In this document: in pieces, positions 1 through 12,500 of the stretch
Numbering within the stretch: position 1 is the stretch's first letter
Layout of the letters: every line of letters begins with the position of its first letter
Assembly (NCBI GenBank): GCA_023101725.1
Contig: JALJCO010003884.1
Coordinates: 88,162 to 152,161, forward strand
Source of the DNA: Atherinomorus stipes
Taxonomy: Eukaryota > Chordata > Actinopteri > Atheriniformes > Atherinidae
Direction: 5' to 3'
DNA: 64,000 nucleotides
Program-made: the position numbers and the translations under genes
Notes under the pieces: generated by a model
Told to the model about the DNA's origin: nothing
The model's database searches: none
What the model saw: only the letters and a program-made list of their open reading frames with translations

Positions 1-960
1 GCCTAATAGATGTGTCACTGCAATTTAACTTTCTCAACCCTTGTAGGTCACTGTTTTCAGGAGATTTCCCCCCCAATTTTTGGCCACCGTTTTAGTTGCG
101 TTTCCAAAATATGATGATTTTTTTTTTTTCTTTTGTAATAAAAATTAGAGGGCATTAGAAGACAAAAATATTCCTCTCACACAAACTGCTATAAAACACT
201 ACAGATTCAATTTTTTTCAAACTTTTCTGCTCAATCAGCCTATCAAAAATTCTAAATGTGCAATTATGCTAATTATTTTAACATTGTAAATGCTGATATG
301 ATCACGACCACCACTCCTTTTACGGGGAAAAAAACAAAATGAGTTAATTTTCATATAATGCACGCTAGGGAATTAGGATTTTATCTAAAGAACTGAATCA
401 ACATTTTTTTCCACATGGTATTTAGTACATCTCAAACTGATAAAAACTGTCCCAGCTCCCAAACATTAGTAAAAAAGTAAAAAACTATTTAAATTCATAA
501 AAATGCTCAATATCAAATAAAAAAGGGTTAAAACAATTTCATTAGTTACATGTTTGAACTGAGGTTGCCTGATCTGTAGCGGATCGTTCTGTAGCTGTAA
601 ATCTGTAATAGTTTGGGGAGAGGACTTTTTTGCCCTCTAATAAACTGTAATGGTGGGAAATTGAAGAGCCCTACAAGGGTAATGAGTCCAAGACAATGAG
701 ATTTCTTTAAATTTGCTCCAGCATGATTTCATTAAAATGGAGCAGAAAAGAAAAAATTATCTACACTTTCCTGTTGCAAACATTATTATTGCCCCACAAG
801 TTAAAAAACAATTACACCGGTACATTTTTCTGCTGTCACCCTGAAGTCTACAAAATGTTGGGTGAGTATTTAAAAAAAAAGAAAAAACTTATACAATACT
901 TTATATAAGAAGATGGATGTTTGATGTCAAGTACAATGTTGTGGTCTCCTGATGAGGAGC
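1..960. other. AT-rich ccnt1 3' flank
   Basis: This stretch lies downstream of the ccnt1 stop on the minus strand and probably contains its 3' UTR. It is AT-rich with A and T homopolymers, and the short reading frames in it show no recognisable protein. I could not place a convincing minus-strand poly(A) signal, so the transcript end is unknown. Confidence 0.4.
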
Positions 961-3900
961 TCATTTGGGTAAAGGTGGAAGTGGGGGTGGTGGTTCTGAA
1001 GGCAGGGGTGGAGGCCTGGGGTTGCCTCCTCTGGAGCCACCAGAGTACCGGTAGTCCCCATACTGCGATCTGTATTCAAACATGGACGGCTGGGATGGCT
1101 GGACCCCCTGCGCGCTCAGAAGAGAGTTTAGCATTTCAAAAGTATCCTGGTACTCGTTTGACTGGGCCCCGCCTGCTGCACCATGGCCGTTTGTGTCCGT
1201 CTTGTCACTTTTGGAGTGTGAAAAGGTTCCTTGATGGTGGGAAAGGCCCAGAGTCGGAAGAAGGTCCGGAGCATGAGCCAGTGTTTGCCCAGAGGAGGAA
1301 GACAGGGACGGCAGCTGGTAGGGATTCCTCGAGGACTTACTGGCTTTAGATGCAGGGTGAGAGCCTGCTGTGGGGTCCTGGGAGTGTGTCCTCTTTCGTG
1401 AAGAGGAAGACGATGAGGAGCTTGTCCTAGAGGAGTCACCGGAGGCCTTTTTGCTGCTTGCTAACATACTGCTGGAGCTAGACGAATGTTTGTGTGAAGA
1501 GGAAAGAGAAGCACTGCTAGAGGAAGAATGGTGGTGGTGGTGGTGATGATGGTGATGGTGGTGGTGATGATTGGACCGGTCCCTATGCTTGTCTTTGCTC
1601 TTGCCCTCCTCTCCTGAACTCCCACTTTGTTTTTCAGGCACTCGTATTCTGACTTTGATGTCCGGATCCTGACCTCGGTTACTGCCGCCATGTCCGCTGC
1701 TTCCTCCGGCTGGTGGAACACGCCCCTTTACAGACCTGTCATGCCTCTCCTTCTCTAAGGGAATTTTAAGAATAATGGGTGAAGGGTTGGGCATGTCTGT
1801 AGAGGAGGAACTGGATTGCTGGTGATGATGCTGCTGCTTCTCTTTCCTCTGCTGCTGACCAATGAGAGCCTGGGCGGCGTTGGCGTACTCCCTCTTTACG
1901 CTGGCCTCCATGTTCTCCAGCTTCCTCTTCTGTGCAGCCAGGACATCGGCGTTCTTGGCACGGTACTCACTGAGGGAAACCTTGGCTGGAGCGTGGACCT
2001 CATGGTTGGCCTGCTGCTGCTCTGCTCCAGTTGGTACTTTTCCACTCCAAGTCTGAGCGCTACCAGATGTGCCTCTGTCTTTGTCACCCAGGGAGGAGGA
2101 AGAAGATGCAGACGGCGGAGCTGACAAGCTCATTAGGCCCGCCACAGTGCTCTCTGACGAGGCCATAGAGATCATGCTGATCATCGCATCCCTCTGGTCA
2201 CCCTCCTCCTGGACTTTTGGCTTGACTTTTGGGGTTTGACCTCCAGCCTAGAAGCCAAGAAACCAGGTTATCAGAGTTAACGTCAGTGTATGAATGACGA
2301 CCTGTTTTTTTCAAACTGGTGGACAAAAAGCTATGTACCTTCCAGTTCCGGATCCGTTTCAGGCGACTGGGAGTTTTCTCCAGGATCTGCAGGAACTCGT
2401 GAGTAAGTTCTGGAAGAGGTTTAAATAGGAACACCATCATGAATCACACAGTACAAGTCATGGTTAAAACTAGCAAGAATTTATTACCACACAACATATA
2501 AAACCTTCAGCCAGACATTTCTTTTTTAGTGGTGGTGGTGGCAACTAGTATGACTACTACTACAGCCCATAAATACCATCATGTGTTATTTAGGATGGGA
2601 ACTGATAGTGGTATTTCATATAATTACTAGTGGTGGTGGTAGTAGTATTTTATTTATTTTAATTATCACCATTATCATCATTAATACTGCATGTTTGTAA
2701 TTGTTTAATGTAATATTGATATAGTTGCTGAGTACAATTATTGCCATAATTATTATCAGCATTATTATTATGTATTCTATGGTATTATCTACTGTCTGTT
2801 ACGAATAATGAATGCAACTGTGGTACATATTGATTATGATAATACTTGACATAACTCATAACTGGGGTATGGTGAAGGGGGTGGGATTAAATAGGTTTGG
2901 CTACTTTTTACCCTTTATGAACAGACATTTGTTAATTTTAGTTTAGTTTCCTTTTTTTTTTATTAAAAAAAAAAGGACAGAACTATGAGATTATTCACAA
3001 CACATACCATCCAACAGCTCCAGAGTAACTGTAGGATCGACGTACTCCCACCAATGTTTGCCGTCTGTAGACACAGGAATTTCCCAGTTGGACCACTTGC
3101 AGGCAAGATGGATACATACGCAGGCCACAATGGGGGGGCTGTATTGCAGGCAGAATGTCGTCAAATGCAGACTATGTGGCAGGATGCGTCCGGAGTGCAC
3201 AGCAGATCAGAAACAGAATGGAGAGAAGACAGCACAGATTCAGCAGATCAAAATTTAACCAACAATGTAAAAATATATGGAAAAGAATTATGCACCATGT
3301 AAAGGCTGATATTTCAGATTTTACCTGTTAGTAGCCATAAAGTATGATGTTTGGGCTAGATCCTTACTGGCTGGAAAAACAAAAGAGCAAAAAACATAAA
3401 AGAGTTATTTTGCAAGTTTAAGTGCAAACCCCCCAAGTAGTGCTAATAGGACGAAATGTGTTTATTTTCCCAGAGATCAATGACCTGATGCTCACCTCTG
3501 ACAAGCTGAGTACACTTGACAACATGAGTGTGAGGATGGTCGATTGTGATTTCAAAAGCTGCAATAAAAAGGGGGGACAAAGAAAGAAAAAAAGACACAA
3601 ACAAAAAACAAAACAAACATACAGTTTAGTGAGATGAATCCAGGATTGAAAATTCAATGCATGTATGAACCAACTTGGCTTCATAAAATCCAGTTTCCAC
3701 AGAAAACTTAACATTAAAGTCCCTGGAAAACAGAAAATGAATATTATCAAACCAAAGTAAGTGGAGAAGGATGGGAAGTATTTACTAATCATGGGATAAA
3801 ACACCTGAGACAAGATGAAAACGTCAAAAACCAATGATGCCTTGGAAGCAAGTTATTTTCAGCTGTTTCCTAGCCTGTTTATTCAAAAGAAAGTCCTCAA

Positions 3901-5871
3901 AGAAATGCCTTAAAACTACTTTTACTTAAAAAAAAAAAAAAAAAAAAAAAGTGGAGATGTGAAAAGTTAGGAGCGTGAGAGACAAAAAAGCTGTGGGAAA
4001 CTGCTTCCAGTAGGAAGCATGAATGTCAACTTTCCAAAGCGGCTTTTGTGAAGTTCCTGTGAACAAAAGCTGAACAAGTTAGCTTTGCGTGTTTTGGGGA
4101 GGTAAAGGGACCCAGTTCATCCCTCCAAACTTACCCAGGGTCTGGAGAATTATGCTCTCAAGAATGACCAGGTCTTGAGCTTGTTGAAGGTAAGCCTGAG
4201 GTTGAGAGGACAGGCACGTTACTCACCGGGGGCCTCTGAGTATTGTCAAACAAGAGCAGCTGAACACACTGTCAGGCTGTGAAAGTATTTGTATCAGTCT
4301 GAGAAAACATTGCTTATTGTAATCAAAGTTTTGGCTCCAGGGTTGAAATGCATGATTTAGAGTTCAACATGTTGAACTTCTCTTTTTATACAGCCAAAAA
4401 TAAATTATGAAAGTCAAAACAGCAAATACAGATGCTCTTGCTTTTCAACTTGTAGACAACACATTACCTGGATGACAGAACTAGACACTTACATAAATCC
4501 TGTTTCCTGCTCTCTCAAACAAACAAGCCACCTTATAGCACCTGCAGGAGCAGCATCTCAAAAAACCCAATCAAATACTTCTATCCAGATTATGGGCAAT
4601 GTGAAAAACAGGGACCAAGAGGAAATTTATATTAGGTTGTCTCACAATTAATGCAACACAAAAGTGAGACCCTGAGAACCCACTAAAATGTAGGGGTACT
4701 CTGAAGTTCGCAGCAAAGTTAACACTTCTCTGATTACCAAAAATCGACCAACTGAGGTCTTTATCGCTTCTCTCTGGCATCATGGCAGGCCATTTTCACT
4801 CTTGTCCAACACTTACATCACTGCGCACATCAGGTGAAGGCTCCTGAGGATTCAGACATGCATGGGCCACCTTGATGACATGTTCCAACTTCCGGGGCTG
4901 CTCCTCAACCTTGGCAGCAAGGAAGAGAGCGGCAGGAGAAGTAACCTGGCAAAAAAGAAAATTATTCGTCACCTTTGGACCAAAAGCAGTGAAGCTACAG
5001 GTGAAGCATGATAAGTAAATACTTACATTTCTGTGAAATCTGGTGAATGACTGGACCATGTAGAACCGATGCATGTACACAATGGCCGTATTAATTGTAA
5101 GTTGTGATCTGGCAAATAGCAGTTAAGGAAAATTCGGGAAAACACAGCAAAGACAGCAAACTACCTAAAATTCAGCCAATATCATGAAAATATCTGCTAT
5201 GTTACAGATGATTCTGTAATAACAGCAACAGTAGGTTAATTTAGCTAATACCAATCAAATCAACAAAAACAGTCGTGTTGTTGCATCAACAAGAAAGAAA
5301 TGTTGAAAACCCAGTTAGACCAACACATCAGATCAACCAGAAGAAAACATCAAATTTCAATTACTTGTGAAAATAACACTGTGTTTCAATTTATGCCTTT
5401 CCCTTTAGACATGTAGAGACAAAGCTAATGCTACATCTCGCAGGCCTGTCGACCACACAGGCCTACTTGGCTCCGGTTAGCCTGCTACGCCGCTATGAGA
5501 TAACAGCGAGCTAACGTGGACTAAAATCATTAACCACTGGGTAAAACTGGTGGAAAACATTCAGTAAAGACAAAAAGCGGTCGAAAATAAAAACACAACA
5601 AACCCACGCTCCCGGTCGAGCCGGCTTCAGATGGAGCTAAACTTCGCTAGCTAACTAGCTAATGTCGAGTACGTGCGATGTACCACGACAAAAGATACAC
5701 ATTGAGCCGCTGTCCCATGTCCTGGAGAAGGTTCGCCGCCTGTTGCCTGTAGGACAGCTCCTTGTCGGGATCAAGTCCAGCTCGCCGAGATGGGCTGTTG
5801 TCAATCTGTTGTCGGGTATAATACCATTTGTTATTACAGCTTGCAGGGAGAGAACGAAACGAAGCCGCCAT
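961..5871 (-). CDS. ccnt1: Cyclin T1, P-TEFb regulatory subunit
   Basis: Cyclin T1 binds CDK9 to form P-TEFb, which phosphorylates the RNA polymerase II C-terminal domain to release paused polymerase in the nucleus. Nine coding exons fit in frame: 5699-5871, 5027-5108, 4817-4945, 4135-4195, 3496-3558, 3325-3370, 3008-3171, 2339-2409 and 961-2247. They give about 691 aa, against 726 aa for human CCNT1. Exons 1-8 (residues 1-263) encode the two cyclin boxes, with family motifs such as [27 protein letters not shown] and [20 protein letters not shown]. Exon 9 encodes a lysine/glutamate-rich probable coiled coil (about residues 356-395), a run of 14 histidines (about 490-503), serine-rich tracts and the CCNT1-type proline-rich end [17 protein letters not shown]. 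The His tract and this tail favour CCNT1 over CCNT2. The start Met at 5869-5871 is the one preceding the conserved WYYTRQQ. One residue at the exon 4/5 junction reads Ala where Gly is usual (LQTL[A]FE). Confidence 0.95.
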
Positions 5872-6878
5872 TACTAAGAAGGACGAGAGTTCAAAATTTC
5901 TGCACGTCACAGGAACATACGTCACACGTCCCCGAGGTCTGCACTGTTCCACTCATGAGCGGCAGGGGGCTCCAAAACAACCCAATGATTTGTGGAATGT
6001 CGTTTTATTCATAAATAAGTAAATACCAAAATAAAATAAATAAGTGTTCCACATAAAAAGAAAGAAAATCGTTTAATTCAGTTGGCCGCACCACAGATCA
6101 TTGTTGCATACAGAGTCTCTCATAATCGCTGAGATTGTCAACAAATGATAGCACAAATCGTCCTCATCACTCTTGGCTTTCTTGCAGCATAAATCGTCAT
6201 GCATATATAGGGAAGACCGGGGATGGTTGCCACAAAGGGGATGACTTGTTTAACTAGTTAGAGAGGAGCTGTGATGATGTCTTATCAAATCCATTAAATC
6301 TTACTTTAACCATTGTATAAAAATTCTCTTTTTGATAGCATTTTCTTTGGCTTCATAGTGAAGGTTATTTTTCAGCTGTTGAGAGGCACACCCATGTACA
6401 TTTTCATAAAATTTTTGTTTTTTGTAATATACTAAAAGCATCTTTGTTACAGAGATATTCTTGATGAGAAGTGAGTCTAATAATTTGTCTTTTAACCAAT
6501 TGAAATTATTTTGCATTATGTTAACATTGGTCATGAAATTACATGAGCAATACACATGCTGGAGGACCCAGGTTTGAGTCCCCAGGCACTGTATGGCAGC
6601 CCACTACTCCCCCCCTAAATGGGAGCTGGTTTCACAGAGAGGGGTCTGATGACCGAAGGTTCTGCCTCCCATTTCACTTATCTTTAGCAAACACAGGTAG
6701 ACCTGCAATCTAAAAGTGAAGCTCTGTTGGAAAAAATCTGGAACTCTGAGACCTTAAAGACCCATCGGAGATTGGTCTCAAAGAGGTATGCGAGTCAGAA
6801 GAATTTTAAATTCTTCTGACACACATACTTCTGGATTTAACTGGGAGCCAATGAAGAGAAGATAAAACTGGAAAAATA
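5872..6878. other. ccnt1 upstream region
   Basis: This is the 5' flank of ccnt1 up to the Tc1 insertion. No second gene is recognisable. A promoter must lie near 5880-5950, but I see no TATA box, as is common for housekeeping genes. The rest is AT-rich DNA with no coding signal. Confidence 0.35.
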
Positions 6879-8139
6879 CACTGCCTGGCTAAAAAAAAAA
6901 AGTCGCTACCAAAAAAAAAAGGTCATTCGCTCTTATACTTTGTTGGACCGCCTTTAGCTTTGATTACGGCACGCATTCGCTGTGGCATTGTTTCGATAAG
7001 CTTCTGCAATGTCAAAAGATTTATTTCCATCCAGTGTTGCATTCATTTTTCACCAAGATCTTGCATTGATGATGGTAGAGTCTGACCGCTGCGCAAAGCC
7101 CTCTCTAGCACATCCCAAAGATTCTCAATGGGGTTCAGGTCTGGACTCTGTGGTGGCCAATCCATGTGTGAAAATGATGTGTCATGCTCCCTGAACCAGT
7201 CTTTCACAATTTGAGCCCGTTGAATCCTGGCATTGTCGTCTTGGAATATGCCTGTGCCATCAGGGAAGAAAAAGTCCATTGATGGAATAACCTGGTCATT
7301 CAGTATATTCAGGTAGTCAGTTGACCTCATTCTTTGAGCACATACTGTTGCTGAACCTAGACCTGACCAACTGCAGCAAGCCCAGATCATAACACCGCCC
7401 CAACAGGTTTGTACAGTAGGCACTAGGCATGATGGGTGCATCACTTCACCTGCCTCTCTTCTTACCCTGATTCTCCCATCACCCTGAACAGGGTAAATCT
7501 GGACTCATCAGACCACACGACCTTCTTCCATTGCTCCACAGTCCAATCTTTATGCTCCCGAGCAAATTGAAGCCTTTTTTTTCCGGTTAGCCTCACTGAT
7601 TAGTGGTTTTCTTACGGCTACACAGCTGTTCAGTCCCAATCCCTTGAGTTCCCTTTGCATTGTGCGTGTGGAAATGCTCTTACTTTCAGTATTAAACATA
7701 GCCCTGAGTTCTACTGTTGTTTTTCTTTGATTTGATCTCACCACACGTTTAAGTGATCGCCGATCACGATCATTCAGGATTTTTTTCCGGCCACATTTCT
7801 TCCTTGAAGATGATGGTCCCCACTATCCTTCCAGTTATTAATAATGCGTTGGACAGTTCTGAACCCAGTTTTAGTAGTTTCTGCATCTCCTTAGATGTTT
7901 TCACCTCTTGATGCCAATGATTTGACCCTTCTCAGAAAGACTAACACCTTTTCCACGACCATGGATGTGTCTTTCGACATGGTTGTTTAGGAAATGAGAA
8001 GCAAGTCATTGCACCAGTTGGGGTTAAATAACTTGTTGCCAGCTGAAAGATAATCATCTATGCAGTAATTATCCAATAGGAGGCTCGTACCTATTTGCTT
8101 AGTTAAATCCAGGTGGCGACTTTTTTTGGCCAGGCAGTG
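6879..8139 (-). mobile_element. Tc1-like DNA transposon
   Basis: The ends are inverted copies beginning CACTGCCTGGC and continuing through an A-run to GTCGCYACC. They are flanked by TA at 6877-6878 and 8140-8141, the target duplication expected of Tc1/mariner elements. Length is about 1.26 kb, typical of fish Tc1-like elements. The transposase lies on the minus strand and is broken. The ends are still well matched, so the copy is not ancient, but it cannot supply its own enzyme. Confidence 0.9.
7043..7744 (-). pseudogene. Broken Tc1-like transposase
   Basis: Two minus-strand segments match different parts of a Tc1 transposase. Positions 7550-7744 encode an N-terminal DNA-binding part with RTMQRELKGLGL. 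Positions 7043-7444 encode catalytic-core sequence with [11 protein letters not shown] and the family motif [19 protein letters not shown]. The segments are not in one open frame, and the region between and upstream of them is disrupted, so this is a pseudogene. Several D/E-motif residues remain visible, but no intact protein can be read. Confidence 0.85.
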
Positions 8140-8141
8140 TA

Positions 8142-9598
8142 TGATCACTGCTTGTATTTTTCACCAGAACCCTCGCTGCAGCATGTTGGATCACAGAGAC
8201 TTTTCAGAACATTTCTGGGACTGAATAAATCAGTAATTACAGCAGGATCACAATGAATTAGATTGTAAACTGGAGTCATTTGGACTTAAATTAACCGTTT
8301 AAAGTGACTTGAGCTGAAACACTGTAAAAATAAAAACAAAAATGAAAAAAAACTCAAGTCAAAGTGTAAAGCATGTTTAGGTGGGGAACTGGAGATTGTC
8401 TAGTGCAGCTGTTAACTGTATTATGAAATCGGTTGTTAGCTTTCAGATGACAGCACACCAGCTTGTCACCCTGTAATGTTTCATAGATTTAAGTCACTTA
8501 AAAAAAAAAAAGAGAGAAAAATTAACAACCTGTGTTTTTATGTCAATTTGCATCTTTTCATTGACTTTAGTGTGATTCTGCTGTCTACACCATAACAGAA
8601 ATGTTCCAGCACTAAACAAAATCATATTTCTGAGCTCTCAGCTAAACAGAGAACGTAAGAAATGGTCATTCCTCACCTACCAGTTATCCAGACTGATGGC
8701 GATATATGCCCAGTTACACTATATTGAACCTCAGTTTTAGTTGCTTTTCTTATCAATTTATCAACATTGATTCAGTCCAGAAATAATAAACAAGAGTCTG
8801 ATTTCAAAAACTGAAAACAATTTATTAAATCACAAATTGTTAGAAAATGGACAGCTAACCAAAGCAGATCAACAACTGACACCCCCTCCTCCCCCATGAA
8901 AAACAGAAACTTATCAGAATATCTAAGAAATCAAAAGTACAGTTAAATACTATTTATTTAAAACTGAAGAGAAACTGATTAAATGATGTTCAGATAATCA
9001 AGAAAAATCATTGTTTCCTGTCGGAAACATTTTTAGTAGAGCAGGGAGACTTATCTTTATGGATAATTTACTTAACTTTTTATTTAGCTTCTTTTCTACG
9101 CATAATAAAATGCTTTCCATTCGTCAATACAATAATATTAATTTAAAAAAAAAATACAGACCTCATTAATATCCATATTTAGTCTGAAGGTAGACTTCAA
9201 TGGAGCCAGTATCTGCTCCGCAGCAAAAAGAATGAAATCACAGCCTAGTTCTAGTCATAGATAAGATAATCAATAATTTTCTCCTGATCAGCTGGAGGGT
9301 TAACAGCTACAGGAGGAACCTGTCTGATGCAGTATTAATGAACTTTGTGGCTTTTTTTCCCTTAACTGGATACTCTTTAAAACTTTAGTCAAAACATAAT
9401 ATCTATTTTTAAAAGAAACAAAAAAGGCAAGATACACTTTTTTCTCTGAGATTCTCAGGTAGTCATCGTAACCTATGGCTCACATTTACTTCTGTATTTT
9501 AATGTACTTTTGATTTCCTGGAATTGTTGGTGGCATTTGTTAACCTGCATAACCGACATCGTACAGCAATAAAAACACTTTACAAAAACAAACGTCAT
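8142..9598. other. Intergenic / sarnp 3' flank
   Basis: This is AT-rich sequence between the Tc1 element and the sarnp stop codon. No protein-like frame was recognised. Minus-strand AATAAA signals at about 9079-9084 and 8821-8826 could end the sarnp transcript; both are guesses from the hexamer alone. Confidence 0.35.
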
Positions 9599-12500
9599 TT
9601 ACACTTTTCCAAATCTTTCAGCACGTTTCATTTTCTTTGCCTGCAGAGAACAGAAAGAAAAAGAGAACCATTAAAATACTCTGCTCATATTCAGACAGGC
9701 TTCTCATCTCGCTGAAATGAAATTATACCTCAACGTCTTCTCCACCAGTTGAAGATGCACTTGTTAAGATCCCAAACCTTTCCTTCCTCTTTTTCAGCTT
9801 TTCATCCTCTTCCATCTGAAACAGAAAATCCGTCACTTCGGGGTCAATAAGATAACCGGAATCCACCTGCACATCCCAACAGCAACATACTGTAGCAGAG
9901 CCAGCTTCAATGACTAGAATAATGTGGTCAAAAGTATCAAATGCAGCAGTTAAATCCAATAAAATAAGAACCACTGAGTCACTGGATACACATGATAAAA
10001 GAATATCATTAAAACAAAACATAATGCACTCGGGGCAGGTGGAAAGCTCAGAGGACCGGGCCCTCGCGGTGGCAGCATCCAAACTATGGAATAAGCTGGC
10101 GAGTCACATTACAGGCCTCCTCTGTATCTGGTTTTAAATCCTGTCTTAAAACTTATTTGTTTACTTTTTCCTTTGGCACAGCATGATTTGGTGACATTTT
10201 TAATATCTAATCTTAATTATTTTGTTTGACTGTTTATCATTTTTATCACTTCTATTGTTTTAATTTTCTTTTAAAGGTTTTATTACACAACTTTGTTGTT
10301 TTTAAAGTGCGTTATGAATAAAGTTGCAGTAGCAGAAGCAGAGCCAGCTCCTGGCATAGGCGACCACAGAAGGCCATGGGCGTCGCACCCGTGGGGGATG
10401 TGGGTGTTTTAACCCGGAGAAATAAAACCTTTTTTTCTCTCCATTTTTTTTTTAGGTCTGTAAGAGCTTCTATAGCTTCTATAAAATATTGAACTGATTA
10501 TTACAACTACAGTAGTTATCTGATGTGTTGTACTTTTGTATTTTTTTCTTTTTATCAACAGCTGTTTACCATGGCTGCTTTATATGACTCATCATTGCAG
10601 CACAAAGACTTGCACTAAAATAAGAAAAAAGAACAATAACTTTGTAGCCAGATAACCAGTTTTATCGTTTTCTATATCAATATTGGTCGTTTAACTTCAG
10701 TCATCACATCGGGTGGTTTTATGACGGACATTGTTGCTATGGAGATGGTTGGTGAGAGGATGCTGTATGAATTCTGCATTATGATCTAGAGTTGAGATGA
10801 TGCAAATCAACATATACAAGTACTGTACATTATATGCTGCATTTACTGACCCCTTGGACAGTAAATGCAGCATATATTTACTGAAACACCAGTTTGACCA
10901 GTTTATAAACAGCAGCAGCAAGATCTTTCTTGCTAACCCTTTAAAGCCTAAATTTATTCACATTAACATAAATACAAAATAAATACAGGGAAAAATGAGA
11001 AAAAGCAAAAAAAAAAAAAAAAAAACAATAAATTAAAATACAACTAGATATTGAATAAATAAATAAAAAAATAAATACAAATAAAATGTAAAGAAATAAT
11101 GTAAAAATATAGCCTATACAAAATTGGAAATAAAAATGAATCAACAAAAGAAAAGAAAAAAGTGGTTTGTCATGTCAAGGGGTAAATAACAGCCAGAAAA
11201 GTCGGGTCACCTTTTGTGAAATGGACGAAACATTCATGCCAAATCTTTCTGCCCTCTTCTTCAGCTGTTCCACGTTCACCTGAAAGAGGCACAAACATTC
11301 TGAATTCTTCAGCTGGAGCAAACAGGAAGCAGAGATCTGAACTGGGACCGTTACTGGAACACTTACAGCAGCTTTACTGTTGGCAACAAGACCTGTGGAA
11401 GACAGCAGGAGGAAAACAGTCAGCAGAATCAACAGGCTGACAGACATGAATATATGTGACCATGATGGTCATCGCTCTAATGTTTACTGCCAGTTATTAA
11501 ACAGATTATCATATAACTTCAAAACAAAGATATCTCTTTAATGGCCTCTGAAATCAGTCGTAGTTACACAAAGAAAACATTCTCTCAACAACTGTTTTTC
11601 TGATATAAGTACATGAATCTACCTGAAATATGTACGACATTTTCAACTGAATCTGTCTAATATATCAACAGGTCACTGCAGCTTGACACAGAATTTGTCA
11701 AATATATAGACAGTAAGGGTGCACGATATTGGAATTTTGGCCGATATCAGATATGCTGATATTTTAAAACTCATGTGGCCGATATTAAAGCTGAAAAAAA
11801 TAAGAAGTTGTTGCAAACAGCAGTTTTGTTATCCGTTCCCACACTTTGGATGGACGGGAAAAAATATCAATACACTGAAATATCGCAATATTCTCATATG
11901 CCAATATCAAATCAATAATTAAAAATGGGGTATCGCTCTACTTTACTTACAAAATCTTGCGAGATTTCATCATTTTGTCACAAAAATCTCACAATATTTT
12001 GTGAATTCTCGCAAGATCTTGTAACAGAACAAAGACATATCACGAGATTTTGTTATTAAAATAGATCAATACTGCGTTTTTAGATATTAATATATCAGCG
12101 TATAAGATTGTAAAATTTTTGTAAATTCTTGCGAGATTTTGTAACAGAATGATGAAATATCGCCAAATTTCATTAGTAAAATAGATCGAATTTGGGTTTT
12201 TAAATGTCAATATGATATCAACATATGTATCATAATTAGCATAAAAGTAGCATAAATCTTGTGATATTTAAGTGTATCAATATTTTTTCCCACTCCTTGT
12301 CTTTAGAAGTTTTAAAGTCTTTTAAAAAAAGAAGTTTTTGAAGTCTTTTTTTTTTTTTTTTTTACTTTAAAAATAGCGGGGCTATTGGTTAAATATCGGT
12401 GGGATGGCCGATGTCCTATACACAGTTTTAAAGGAATAGTTCACCCTCCCAAATGATTTAGCTTTATTTTCCACTTACCCTGATGGTGAGCAAGACTCTG

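Noticed and set aside
921..1349. 142-codon plus-strand open frame
   Set aside because: It lies antisense over ccnt1 exon 9, and its composition follows the complementary coding strand.
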